A stretch of 64,000 nucleotides of DNA from Saxidomus purpurata (Eukaryota; Mollusca; Bivalvia; Venerida; Veneridae): contig JAFMSR010000008.1 in the NCBI GenBank assembly GCA_022818135.1, positions 35,134,514-35,198,513 of the forward strand, in the 5' to 3' direction. The notes below the pieces were generated by a model. The model did no database searches and had not been told where the DNA came from. It worked only from the letters and a program-made list of their open reading frames with translations. Shown here piece after piece: positions 38,701 through 49,357 of the stretch (position 1 is its first letter; each line of letters starts with the position of its first letter). The position numbers were made by a program, and so were the translations under genes.

Positions 38701-41700
38701 ATATGTTCAATTATTTATATGGTATATAGTGAAAAAATCAACAAAGGGCCATAATTCTGTTAAATTTGGTTGCCGCAAAATTCCTTCCTTTACTTCCATC
38801 TACACATTAAGGTTGTTCATCACTGGAAGTTAAAGCAAAATCTGCCATCCGGTTTAAGAGGAGTTGCTTTCACAAAAATTTCTATATGGTATATAGTGAA
38901 AAATCAACAAAGGGCCATAATTCTGTTAAATTTGGTCGCATAAAATTCCTTCCTTTACTTCCATCTACACATTAAGGTTGTTCATCACTGGAAGTTTAAG
39001 CAAAATCTGCCATCCGGTTTAAGAGGAGTTGCTTTCACAAAATTTCTATATGGTATATAGTGAAAAAATCAACAAAGGGCCATAATTCTGTTAAATTTGG
39101 TGGGCGGGAAAAATTCCTTCCTTTACTACCATCTACACATTAAGGTTGTTCATCCCTGGAAGTTTAAGCAAAATCTGCCATCCGGTTTAAGAGGAGTTGC
39201 GTTCACAAGATTTGGGGTCTGGATCGGACGGACGGACGGGACGGACTGACGGACAGACGGACGGACAAGTGCAACGCTATATGCACCCCACTTTGTGGGG
39301 GCATAAAAAGTCGGACACAATTTGACATATACTGTAGATAGACTACCATGCAGTGCATTTCTGATATACTACATGTATCTGTCCCTTTATATAGAGGACT
39401 AACTGCATGATTAAACTTACACAGAAATAATACAAAATGTACCAAGTCCATAGAGTATAGTTAAGCCTATCTAAATATCAAAGTGAAGACAAGAGGCCTC
39501 ATTTCATGTGTTTTCAATTTCAAACCCGTCTTGCCAGCTTTATCAGAGTTCAGTGGCAATCTTTCAACTTGAAAAAAAAACAACAACAGCAAAACACCGT
39601 GAGAAGAAATTTTCTCTGATTAACATGGCATGTATATGAACAGCAATATCCTTGAACCTGAAACAGCTTTTTCCATGGTCGTGTTCTCTTCATTAATTTA
39701 CTAGCCAGTACAACTAGTTTATGTAATTTCTTAATGAACTAGATGGGTGTTCAGTAGAACACTTGTGTCGCCCTCTTATGCTTTGTCAAAATAACCAATA
39801 ATTTTGTGACAAAATCTTAGTATAAAAAGAGGCATAACTCTGTCAAGTATGACCTTGACCTACAAAATTTGGTGGCATCACAACCCCTTTGGTCATAAGC
39901 ATTGCAATTTGAAAGTTTGATGAAGAAATCTTATGAAATGGCAAAGTAATAGCTAACGTTCAGTTTTTCGTGACAAAACCTTAGTACAAAAAGGGGCATA
40001 ACTCTGTCAAATATAACCTTGACCTACAAAATTTAGTGGCATCACAACTCTTTTGTCATAAGCAATACAATTTGAAAGTTTGATGAAGAAATCTTAAGAA
40101 ATGGCAAAGTTATAGTCAAACTATAATCAAACAGAAATCTTAAGAAATGGCAAAGTTATAGTCAAACTAGTATAGTACAAAAAGGGGCATAACTCTGTCT
40201 CAAATATGATACTGACCTACTAAATTTAGCGGCAACATGACCCTTTTGTCATATGTAATACAAGTTTGATGAAGAAATCTTAAGAAATGGCAAAGATATA
40301 GCCAACGTTTAGTTTATGTGACGGACGGACGGACGGACAAAGCGATCCCTATGTATCAGCTTTTCCCTGAAAGGGCGACACTATATCTAGGCCAATGCAA
40401 TATGTACATGTTGCAGGTATTTTTAAATCACCACACAAATCTGCCTGCTACATAGCAAGAAATAGCCACAAGCTAGTGCACATAGTGAAAATTTTAACTT
40501 TTACACTCAAGGGATGCTACTTTTGTCTACTGCACATCACACAGAGCTAACAGAGTTACCTTTCTTCAAACTAACTAAACTGGTAATATTTAATGATTAA
40601 CTGCAATTCTAACTTCACAGAAAAGTCTTCTATCAACAGTGAAAGGAGTTTTTATCCTTTAGAAGTAATAAGTTAATTTCGTGAAAAAAACTGTTTGGTA
40701 CATGTATCAACATTTATGTGGTTACATGTACCTGTGCACAGTTGGGTTTTAGACACAGGTAAAAATTACTTCAGGTTAAGGCAACTGATAATAGGAAAAC
40801 AGAACCATTTAAGTCAATGTCAGTCACATTTTCTAAGGGGAATGCACCTGCTAGACTAGCACTGGCCAATTTTTTCTTTCAGCCATTTAGGCATTATATT
40901 CATGGGGCACTGTAGCACACAAAACATTTTCTTTCTTTAAAAGTTGTTGCCAATTCAATTTTGTTTGAGCCAATTTAAATTTGTTGTAGCCAATTTTGGC
41001 ATCGGTTAATGCCAGAGCTAGCACCTGCATATGATCCCAACTGCAGAAGGAAAACCAAAAACCCATGATATCAAGTTACTTACAAAAGCAGCTGAAATAC
41101 GGCCTCCCATGATGCAATTGGCCCCAGAGTACACATTTTTCCTTGTTGCTCCTGTTGCGAGGAAAGCAAATATCAACTGAAGTATGGCAAACAATGCCAT
41201 CACCACAGCTATCACTATGAACACAATCCGCAAAACCTCCAGCCTGAAAAGAAAAACAAAAAATAAACAATGTTACTTTACTTTAAAATATATCTTTGAT
41301 TGTTAAACTTGAAGTGGAATTATGCACATTTTTTTCAAGTAAAATTCCAGCTGAAATAGGTGTGTGTGAAAAGGGTAGAGGAAATAATAACTTTTAACCC
41401 AATACAACAAACTTTTCCTGCTACCAGTATGAAATAATACAAATGTAACTTTCCAAATATTCATTTTCCTATTTTGACTGGGAGAGTCAATTTAAGAAAT
41501 AAACAAATGGATGCAGGAGTTGCTTCCCTTCCACTGCCGAAATATCTACCGGCAGCAACACTAATAACACAAGGGAGATCTCTGCCAAGAAAGGAATTGC
41601 TATTTATTAGTCCAATATTTTAATTTCTAAAGCACCAACTTCAAATACTAATGCAGCATTATCATTCGTTTAACACATTTAAATGCACAGCAACCAAAAA

Positions 41701-42230
41701 TTGCTTTTACCAAAAATACACTATGTGCAGTAATTTTTTTTTAAGATGCACATAATGTCACTTTAAGACTAAGAGGAGTCACAATGTTGAAGTCCTACGC
41801 AAAACTTTCCTGTAAGTATAACTGTAAGTTTTAAAATTACAATGTGAAGTGTACTTTCTTGCCCTACAGCTTTTTTCCTAGCTAAAATGTGCTAGAATTA
41901 CCCTGCGTTTTCTGTCCAATCCATATTATTTGCCACTCGCTATTTTCAGTGAGCACCCCTTAATATAGTTATACAAATAATGGATTTGTTAAAATTAAAA
42001 GATGGACACCTGAAAAATACATATAGTAAGGTCAGGGTTATGGTTGCAGTTATTACTAAATCAAAATAAATGATTTTCTTACCAGGTGACATTGAACTGG
42101 AAGAGTTCCTGCATCACAGACTGGAGTATGATTGTCAGTGCACGGTATAATGTGCCACAGAATATTCCAACACCCACAAACACAATAATACATGCTATCA
42201 GGGAGGCAAATGGGATATTGCCTATCCTCT
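31748..42230 (-). CDS. M6: Glycoprotein M6 / proteolipid protein family membrane protein, six exons (N-terminal exon missing)
   Basis: Six exons join in phase: 42083-42230, 41084-41243, 33959-34124, 33431-33525, 32879-32944, 31748-31846, giving 244 residues and a stop. Four membrane segments are visible, at about residues 8-28 (after the motif IPFASLIAC), 54-78, 104-132 and 196-222. The large loop before segment 4 has four cysteines (C136, C152, C179, C188), matching the paired cysteines of the second extracellular loop of PLP/DM20/M6. Family members act in the plasma membrane of neural and epithelial cells. The 66-nt exon equals the size I recall for vertebrate PLP1 exon 6, and the 160- and 166-nt exons are close to DM20 exon 3 and exon 4. 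All introns have GT-AG ends. The first exon, which should carry the start codon and usually a cysteine cluster, was not found above 42240. Family assignment is firm; the exact paralogue is not. Confidence 0.93.
32711..32815. repeat. 35-base C run and adjoining G/C/T homopolymers in an M6 intron
   Basis: C35 followed by T7, then GTGTGGGGGGTTGGGG and a C/G-only stretch, inside the last M6 intron. An open frame over it reads as glycine runs and is spurious. Confidence 0.85.
32879..32944 (-). CDS. M6: M6 gene 66-nt exon (start of membrane segment 4)
   Basis: Exactly 22 codons, acceptor TTTGTTTGTAG, donor GTAAGT, phase 0 at both ends. It encodes IEESGPLFCIAYVGAALICI, the beginning of helix 4. The 66-nt length and phase match the corresponding PLP1 exon from memory, supporting an ancient gene structure. 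Confidence 0.92.
33431..33525 (-). CDS. M6: M6 gene exon (second extracellular loop)
   Basis: 95 nt, acceptor TTTGTATAG, donor GTGAGT. It completes a split Gly codon and supplies the other two loop cysteines in NLCGHTELRRFCDR. Spacing between the four loop cysteines is 16, 27 and 9 residues, close to the PLP pattern. Confidence 0.9.
33959..34124 (-). CDS. M6: M6 gene exon (membrane segment 3)
   Basis: 166 nt, acceptor GTTTCAG, donor GTAAGT. It encodes the third helix (FMVISYILNLAWLVIM), which carries the family's LAWL motif and a VIPV stretch, then the start of the large extracellular loop with two cysteines (SICNTEV and NYCFSL). It lies 7 kb from the preceding exon because of a repeat-filled intron. 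Confidence 0.93.
34240..34555 (+). mobile_element. Family-A tandem-repeat element fragment with 3' hairpin
   Basis: Contains ATATCTAAGCTCTGGGCCTG, GTTCTGCATGGAATGGAATT and CCAAGTTTCATTAACATTA, as in the 17632 element. It ends with GGTGAGC ... GCTCACC, the paired end of that family. Confidence 0.75.
35988..36135. mobile_element. Small inverted-repeat element, GCTAGC-type ends
   Basis: GGGCTAGCACTGCCCC at the left pairs roughly with GCCAGAGGTAGC at the right. The body (GTAGCCAATTT, TTTTGGCACTGG) matches the element at 40850-41030. Confidence 0.55.
37601..39309 (+). mobile_element. Compound tandem-repeat mobile element, family H (165-bp units, ACGG tails)
   Basis: Two 5' ends are present (AACTAGAATTGTGTCC at 37601 and AACTAGATTGTGTCC at 37826, each with hairpin GTGTCCAAAGGACAC). 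Two 3' ends are present (GTGGGGGCATAAAAA at 38690 and 39309), each preceded by an (ACGG)n tract. Units contain GGTATATAGTGAAAAAATCA, AGGGCCATAATTCTGTTAAA and CATCCCTGGAAGTTTAAGC. ATGCCCCCAC at the left pairs with GTGGGGGCAT at the right. One copy appears inserted in, or tandemly joined to, another. Confidence 0.87.
39737..40387 (+). mobile_element. Tandem-repeat mobile element, family I
   Basis: 5' AACTAGATGGGTGTTCAGTA with hairpin GTGTTCAGTAGAACAC, then TGTCGCCCTC. About three to four units contain AGGGGCATAACTCTGTC, ACCTTGACCTACAAAATTT and GTTTGATGAAGAAATCTTA. Then come (ACGG)n and AAAGCGATCCCTATGTATC, ending GAAAGGGCGACACTATAT. GTGTCGCCCT pairs with AGGGCGACAC. A second copy is at 55418-55873. 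Confidence 0.85.
40850..41030. mobile_element. Small inverted-repeat element close to an M6 splice donor
   Basis: CTAGCACTGGCCAATTTTT at the left, and GTGCTAGCTCTGGC on the complement of the right end. It lies about 55 bp from the donor of the exon at 41084. Relative at 35988-36135. Confidence 0.55.
41084..41243 (-). CDS. M6: M6 gene exon (membrane segment 2)
   Basis: 160 nt, acceptor CTTTTCAG, donor GTAAGT. It completes the split Trp codon and encodes LEVLRIVF, a long hydrophobic helix, then ATGATRK and the intracellular loop ending GGRISAAF. The 'A/T-T-G-x-x-R/K' stretch after helix 2 is typical of the PLP/M6 family. Confidence 0.92.
42083..42230 (-). CDS. M6: M6 gene, first exon seen (membrane segment 1)
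   Basis: This exon encodes IGNIPFASLIAC followed by a hydrophobic helix and ends in the first loop (FNVTW, where NVT is a possible N-glycosylation site). The donor is GTAAGA. The acceptor chosen is TTTCACAG. An alternative AG nine bases upstream (TTCCAG) would start the exon at 42239 and add three residues in the same phase. The exon begins with two bases of a split codon, so at least one coding exon lies upstream. Confidence 0.9.
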
Positions 42231-42891
42231 CTGTGAAAGCTGGAATAAGAACAACATGAATGTAAGTTGTAATTAATTATATTTTTTCTAAGTAGAACTA
42301 GATTATAGGTGACAATCATTCAGACCAAGTTTCAAGAACCATAGCCAATCCTCACAGGATTTTTTAGAGGTACAGAACTACCGTAACTCAGAGGCCAGGC
42401 CTTGATACTACATGTATCAATGGTGGTCCGTTGACCCAGGGCCAAACCAGGAGGACCACTTACAGCTGCACTTGAGCTTGCCTGCTGGACCAGTTAAAGT
42501 TTAAGCAAGAAATTTTCATTTTAAAAAACTCTTTGATTAAAACTGCATGAACTTTTTATTAAATAGCAATTTCAAGTATGTTAAAAAATAAGCTTGGATT
42601 CAAAGCTAATCCAGATTATAATTCATTATGTAACCTATGAAAGATAGTCTAGTTATCTCCCCTTAACAGGTCAGTGGTTTGATCTAGAGAATGAGTAAAT
42701 TAAAACATAACTAGATAATTTATTTCGCCAAAAAACATGAAAATGCAGGATGACAGTTTGTTGTTCTATATTGATCAGGAAATTTAATGTCTGGACTTAA
42801 AAATATGCATTTCTGTTAATCAAACCATATATTTTTAATGAATATGTAAATAAATAAAAAATAAATTTAAAAGTACAAAAACAAAAAGAAT

Positions 42892-44720
42892 AACAAGTGG
42901 ATTCAATGGCCCTTTATTGCTCATCCGGCTAACTCAAACTACAGTAAACCTTGGTTATAAGGATATATTGAACATTTGGTTAAAGAACGTTTTCAAATCC
43001 CCGATCTAAACCTCTTTATTCAAAAACCTTGGTTATAGGGAACTCGGTTATTAAGACACTCGGTTATAAGGAACAATTTTTCAGTCCCAAATGTACAAAA
43101 ATCAAAGAATAACACCTGGGTTTTACGAACAGGCATAGATAAAATTATTAAAAATCGGAACGCTGTGACTCAAAGTACTAGTTTTTTCATCCTTCATGGA
43201 TGAGCCAACTTGAAATTTTCAAATCTATGATCTTTAGATTGTTATTCAAGGCAATCAGAAAATTATAATACTGATCAAAAAGTTTAACAAAGATAGATCC
43301 AGATGATAGAAGATTTAACCTTTTCTGTACTCACAAAGGGTTAAATTTGTACATGTAATGAGTATTTTATGTTAAATCTTAAATATTGAGTCAATTATTA
43401 TTGACTCTCAACAATCTCAACGAGTATCCTTGATTGCTTAAGTCATAAGCACTCATTTACACAGACATTACGTTGTGCCTGGTGTAGATTCCATATGTAA
43501 ATTTGAATATTTGAATCGCGAAATTTTTCTTTACATTTCGATCTACATGGCAAGTGTGCAAAATTCTGACCATAATGTAATTCATATTTTATTTTAGTAT
43601 GTCTATTCCTTTTCACATCATGTTGACTGGGAGGAAAATACCGGTACTAGACTTCGCAACATTGTCACTACAATCAAGGTCCCATTTCATAAAATAATTT
43701 CTATAAAAATTGTGTTCGCTATGCAAACCTGTTCAGGCTATTTGATGTCACGGATGGTACCTCGGTTATAAGGAACAATTCTCATTAGCTTTATTTTATC
43801 ACCAGGCAATCTAACTGTACCAAGTTTTTAACCATGACCAGTCAAAGTCAACCTAAATTTTATCAGGCAATCTACTACCAGTTTCATAAAACCAATAAAA
43901 ATGCAGGTTTCTATATGATTTGACCCATGACCTAGTTTTTGACCCATGATGACCCATATTCAAACTTGACCTAAATTTCATTAAGGCAGCCACATCTGAA
44001 CAAGTTTCATGAAGATCCAATGAAAAATACAACTATGATTTGACCCCATGACCTAGTTTTTGACCCTAGATTAGGGGTGAGTATTGTCCCCAAAATTTCT
44101 GTATTGCAATATATCCCAATATGCAATTTCTGTATTGCAATACGTATCGGTACGTATTGGCCTATAGGATATTCAGAACAGTACTATATAATTGTGTAAT
44201 TCGAACTCAACCTACATTTCATTAAGGCAGTGACATTCTGACCCAAGTTTCATATAGTTCCAGTGAAAAATACAGACAAAAGTGCATACACAAGGTTTTT
44301 CTATGATTTGACCCCATGACCTTGCTTTTGATGCCAGATGACCCATAATCAAACTGAACCTATATTTTATCAAGGCAATCATACTGAACAAGTTTCATGA
44401 AAATCCAATGAAAAATGCCACCTCTATTGCATACACAAAATTTTTATATGATTTGACCCCATGACCTAGTTTTTGACCCATGATGACCCATATTTTATCT
44501 TGACCTAAATTTTATAAGGCAATCATACTGACCAAGTTCCATGAAGATCAAATGAAAAATGCAACTATGATTTGACCCCATGACCTAGTTTTTGACCCTA
44601 GATTAGGGGTGAGTATTGCCCCCAAAAAGCGTATTTATGCAATTTCTGTATTGCAATACGTATCTGTATGTATTGGCCTATTGGATATTCAGTACAGTAC
44701 TATATAATTGTGTATACCTT
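42892..44720 (+). repeat. Mosaic of tandem-repeat element and pogo/Tigger-like sequence
   Basis: Begins AACAAGTGGATTCAATGGCC ... TTGCTCATCC (5' end like family A). Then comes CAGTAAACCTTGGTTATAAG at 42952 and repeated CGGTTATAAGGAAC words to 43775, typical of pogo/Tigger ends. From 43795, about 120-bp units follow with TGACCCCATGACCTAGTTTT, CCTAAATTTTATCAAGGCAA and AAGTTTCATGAAGATCCAA. A 110-bp block (GGGGTGAGTATTG(T/C)CCCC ... TATTGCAATACGTATC) is present twice, near 44070 and 44604. No clear 3' end. Confidence 0.65.
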
Positions 44721-45249
44721 ACAATTTCAAAAAGTTAAAGGTCTACTACTAAGCGAAAATTAAGTGACAGTCATTTCAATGGCAAGTACATTACCTTATG
44801 CAAGACACTGAATAATGAAGACTGGCAGGTTAAAATTTACAGAAAGTGTTTGGAACACGAAGAAAAGTATGTGTATTATGTTGAAATCTCAGTGAATCGA
44901 CAAAATGACCACCCAGGTCTTTTTAACTTTCTTCATAATGCATAGAAAAATAATTGTACATGTACTGTGATTTATTTAGAATTTCTTCATACCAACTTTC
45001 ATTTTTTATTAAGAATAACTTATTTCTGTGTTTTTTAGAGTATATTTTAATTTTCGCTTTCCTTAGTATTGGACCTTTAAATGCCAAAAAAATTTATAAT
45101 AAAGTTGAAATTAGATTTATGTAACCAGTTTTTGTTCTTTATTGTGTCCTTGATATCAAAACAATTGAATAAATTGATGAGTTGAATAAGTTTATAACTA
45201 CTATATACTTAAAAGATTCAAGAAAGGGCTACATTTATCATGCATATTA

Positions 45250-45989
45250 AAGGGGCTTTGTGTGTATGTGTCAGTAATATCTCAAATGGTTAAGTCAACA
45301 AGTGGACAAGAATGAAAATTTTAACTGAGTTTCTAAGTCAAAAAGGGCCATAATTCAAATAAAATCCTTGACAGAATTACCTTCTCCTGCCCATGTTTTG
45401 GGATCATGATGGTTTACAAGTATTCCAACTTTCAAATTAATCTGGAACAGTTTGGTCAAAAAGTGGACTGGTACGAAAAACTTAACCAAGATTCTAAGTC
45501 GATAAAGGGCCTTAATTTTTAAAACAAATCCCTGACAGAGTTACCTTCTCTTGCCTACAGATGGGGTAATGATGTAAACAAGCATTCAAAGTTTCAAAGC
45601 AATATCTCAAAGGGTTAAGGCAATAAGTGGATTTTACCCATATTCAATGTATTTTCTAAGTAAAAAAGGGGCATAATTCTGTCAAAAACCTTGACAGAGT
45701 TATGTACTCTTGTCTGTTGATGTAGGTCATGATGGTAAACAAGTATGGTTAGTTTCAAAGCAATACCTCCAATGGTTTTGAAATAAAAAGGTGGTACGAA
45801 AAACATAACCAAGCTCAATACCACTTTCTAAGTAAAAAAAAAGGGCCATAATTCTGTCAGAAACCTTAACAGAGTTATGTACTCTTGTCTGTAGATGGAA
45901 ATTATGATGGTAAACAAGTATGGTAAGTTTCAAAGCCATACCTCTAATACTTCTCATTTCCCCTATTCTTCGAAAAGTCGAGCTAAAAA
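45250..45989 (+). repeat. Tandem-repeat element, same family as 4965-5571
   Basis: Four to five units of about 165 bp with TAATATCTCAAATGGTTAAG, AAAGGGCCATAATTC, CCTTGACAGAGTTA and TGATGGTAAACAAGTATG. The right end is CCCCTATTCTTCGAAAAGTC followed by GAGCTAAAAA, matching 5540-5571. Confidence 0.8.
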
Positions 45990-47065
45990 GTACGCTGCGA
46001 ACAAGCAACTCGTTTTGATATTCAACATTTCTCTCTTCATAATGTGCATTTGCGTAATATTCCGGTTGTTTGTGTGATCCGTACGAAAAAATAAAATATA
46101 AAAGAAAGTGCTCATAATTCGCAACGAAGAGAGGTCTCACAACTGAACCTTGCAGGACACCAAATATAGCCGACGGTAATTTTGTTTTAGAAACACAACA
46201 TTCGGAACTTTTTTAATATAAATCTAGATCATTTTTGCATTTACAAATTAACGAACATGGGATAATAATTTTTACAATAATTGAAATATTCACGCACTTT
46301 TGATGCATTGTCTGTCGACTTTCGACCACGAGAGACACTTAAAATCTCCTCAGACAAAAAAATATGCATATTCGCTCAATTTTGACAGTTATCTTTCAGA
46401 AGTTATTGTGTAAAATAGCTTGGGTTGGCAAACAATTTTACAATTGTTTGAGTTAAATACGTCATCCTTTATTAGAGGCAATATTTTTCACACCCACCGT
46501 GATTGACAAAAGGCAAGTTAGGAATAAAAAGATGGACCAATTACGGCACATTGTTCTCGTGAATAATTATTTTAAATCTACATAAACGTGATACCGGTAA
46601 ATATTTTAAATTCAGGTAGGAATGAAAACGTTTCGAAACAAATATATCCAAAAATGATGATTTTTTAAGCAGTGATACTCGAGCGGCAATTCACAACGGA
46701 AATACCGCAGCGGCGATGTGCTAATAATACAGACGCACAACTACCGTCTACTGTAGATGAAAAATAAAAAGTATTTACAGAAACTGATGTTTTCTACATT
46801 TTGTACATCAATAAATATAATAAATTAAATAAAATACATTATTCAAGTTGAGTTTGTCACCGCGATTCACCGCGACTGGCCACCGTGAATCACCGCGACC
46901 GCATATTTCAGCACATCGTAAATGGTCACGGTGGCCGTTTAGGTGACCAAAATGAATTCTTGTCGCGGTGACTGGGTGACATTTGGAAAAAACACCTTGC
47001 GTGTACTGTACATGTAGCATGGAATGTGATCGCATTCGGACAGTCTTTTTTCTCACAATGACGTC
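45990..47065. other. Intergenic, with a small palindromic block at 46850-46985
   Basis: The block contains GTCACCGCGATTCACCGCGA and, inverted, TGTCGCGGTGACTGGGTGAC with further CACCGTGA/TCACGGTG words, so it can fold on itself. Probably a small MITE; ends uncertain. The rest is unassigned. Confidence 0.5.
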
Positions 47066-47426
47066 CAGTGATTTTTTCAGTCTAAAGGGGAAAGGTGGCG
47101 GGGCCCTTTGAGAGGGGAAAATAGCGTCATTTTGTCAGAACAGGGGATTTATTTTTAAATCTTAAAATCTTGATGTGAAACACTTGTGACCAGTAAATAT
47201 ACTATTTATCACCAAAAAATATAATATTGTCCTATTTAGAGTCTTCTAAACACTGTTTTTCTTAAATAAATTAACAAAAAACTAATGTTTACATTTATAT
47301 TCACACAACATTTTTCCAAAAATTTGAGAGGGGAATTTTAAGTCAAAATAAGGGAAAAATATATATGTTTTCAGGAGGGGAATGGGGCCCATATTCGGCC
47401 CCAAATTGGGCCGAAAAAAAACACTG
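47066..47426. mobile_element. 361-bp MITE X1, CAGTG ends, 5-bp target duplication
   Basis: Left CAGTGATTTTTTCAGTC; complement of the right end CAGTGTTTTTTTTCGGCCC. Flanked by ACGTC at 47061-47065 and 47427-47431. The interior has GGGG/GGGCCC patches (GGCGGGGCCCTTTGAGAGG) and no coding. An inverted, larger relative is at 48252-49520. Confidence 0.78.
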
Positions 47427-48501
47427 ACGTCATATTGAAAAAGGCAGTGGCTAGAGTTACGACACCGTTACTCTAGCCTCCGAGTCTATAGAGTTACGGA
47501 AGTTCCGTATCTCTAGCAAAAGGCTAGAGTTACGGAAGTTTATAAAGGTATGTATATTGCTTTAATATATGCATGATAATGTGTTGTAAACTTAAATATT
47601 TTACCACTTTTCGTGAATAAACTGGTATGTTGTATATACAACAACTTCACAGGCGCCAGTTTGGTTATACTTATATCGGAACTATCACTGTCATGTGAAT
47701 TACTCTTGCACATAGTTACGTGTTCTGTTTAGGCCAAAAAAAAAATGTATGTTTCCTGTGACATGCCAGAAAAAATTAGGGTACGTAGGTCGATTTTTTT
47801 TTTTTTCAGGGTGAGTAGAATAGCCTTCTTCAGAGTAGTAGAATTCCCATAGATGGTTGTAAATGTAGATGTATATGCTTCCTACTTTTAATACACTGCT
47901 TTTTATGTACCCTTTGACTCCTCCTCATTTAAATTCGAACCAGCGATTCGCTAAGTTTCTAATTAATAAGGTCCTGACTCCAAGCCAACTGGATTTGGAA
48001 GCCCCTGTGAAAATTTTATGGAGTCCCCAGTACACGAACCTATTGGACATTCTTGGACATCATCATCATCAATCATCATCATCATCAAATACCTTACTTA
48101 ATGTTAAAAAAATGAAAATGAAGAGCCTGCCTGTAAAATAAACTTTTATTTTCACCAAAGATCTGAATTATTCAGTGTATAAGATAACATGTACTTAATA
48201 CATTCATTCACAAAACAACATATCATTATAATTTTTATTGTAGTTTATTTACAGTGTTTTATTGGCCTTTTTTGGGACAAAATTCGGGCCTTTTTTGGCC
48301 CAAAATTCAGCCCCATTCGTCTCCAAAATTAATATATATTTTTCCCATTTTTTTTACAACAAATTCCACCCTAAAGTCAAAATGTTGAAAAAAAAATTAT
48401 TTATTGAAGAGTTGGCCAAAACTTTTATAAAAAAGTAAGTTTTCATAAATCAAAACGCTTGCAACTATTTGATAATTTTCATGTGAAAAAGTCAGCCGAA
48501 T

Positions 48502-48529
48502 CAAGGTCTTTCAATTAGTAAAGACCTTG
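48502..48529. mobile_element. 28-bp miniature element with 7-bp target duplication
   Basis: CAAGGTCTTTC ... AAAGACCTTG, ten-base arms around an 8-base centre. It is flanked by GCCGAAT at 48495-48501 and 48530-48536. Its first 18 bases match the 5' end of the 1.84-kb element at 49973 with one difference, and its last 10 match that element's other end. Confidence 0.7.
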
Positions 48530-48667
48530 GCCGAATATCGCCGATTTTTCGTTTGTCACCTCTTTTCGCGACCCCGATTTTTGTTAATTTTTCAACGAAA
48601 ACGGTGTTCAAAGGATTAAAAATGAATAATAATTGGCACAGAATAATGTCATTAATATACGGTAACC

Positions 48668-49357
48668 AGTCAACTCGTACCTAAGTCAACTCGTACCTTA
48701 GTCATCTCGTACCTGAATTGGTCAACTCGTACCTGATTTTTTTTCTCGAAAAAGTCAACTCGTACCTTAAACTTTTTTATTCAATATCTTTGAGATATTA
48801 GTATTTTTTTATCAATTATCATTAAATATTAGCATTGAAATACTTAATTTGCTCTTATTTTGCAAAATTGTATCAGAAAATGGAAGGAAAAAGTCAACTC
48901 GTACCCTATGTAATCATTCGTTTTTAGCGTTTCTAAAATAATGAATAACGGGATTTTCGAAAATTGTATTATTTACATCCTGTGAATGACGAAAATATGT
49001 TTTATTTCAGTTCAACTTAGGTTTTTTAAGATACAATAGGCCTTCGAATTTTGAGAAGACTAGTTACTTCTCGAATGAAAATACCTTACCAAGTTATTTA
49101 TTTTCTTGCATGCAACAGAGAAAGTTAAAAAAACATAACTTATTTAACATTTCAGTCATAAATTTTATTTTTTTCAACTTAACATATGCATGTTTTATGA
49201 TATAAGCAGCTTACTAACAATTGACAATAACTGACTTTCACCTGAAATATCAGTTTTGAAACAAAAGGTACGAGTTGACTTCAAAGGGTACGAGTTGACT
49301 TTTTTAACCGTACGAGTTTACCAATTCAGGTACGAGATGACCAAGGTACGAGTTGAC
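48668..49357. mobile_element. MITE with multi-copy GTCAACTCGTACC terminal repeats
   Basis: Left arm: five spaced copies of GTCAACTCGTACC or GTCATCTCGTACC (48668-48783), plus one at 48890. Right arm: the same motif inverted about five times (49265-49357). Outer 50 bp of the arms pair closely, including ACCTGAATTGGT. The interior is AT-rich. Confidence 0.8.

Larger units (their letters stand above)
34125..41083. other. Large repeat-filled M6 intron
   Basis: The 7-kb intron between the exons for membrane segments 2 and 3. It contains a family-A fragment (34240-34555), two small inverted-repeat elements (35988-36135, 40850-41030), a compound family-H element (37601-39309) and a family-I element (39737-40387). 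Unlisted stretches (34560-35980, 36140-37600) show no recognised feature. Confidence 0.8.

Noticed and set aside
42056..42319. Alternative frame over the M6 exon (FHREDRQYPICLPD...)
   Set aside because: Out of phase; the correct frame gives the family motif IPFASLIAC and joins the next exon.
42952..43790. Complete pogo/Tigger transposon
   Set aside because: GGTTATAAGGA-type words are present, but they are in the same orientation at both sides and no transposase frame was found.
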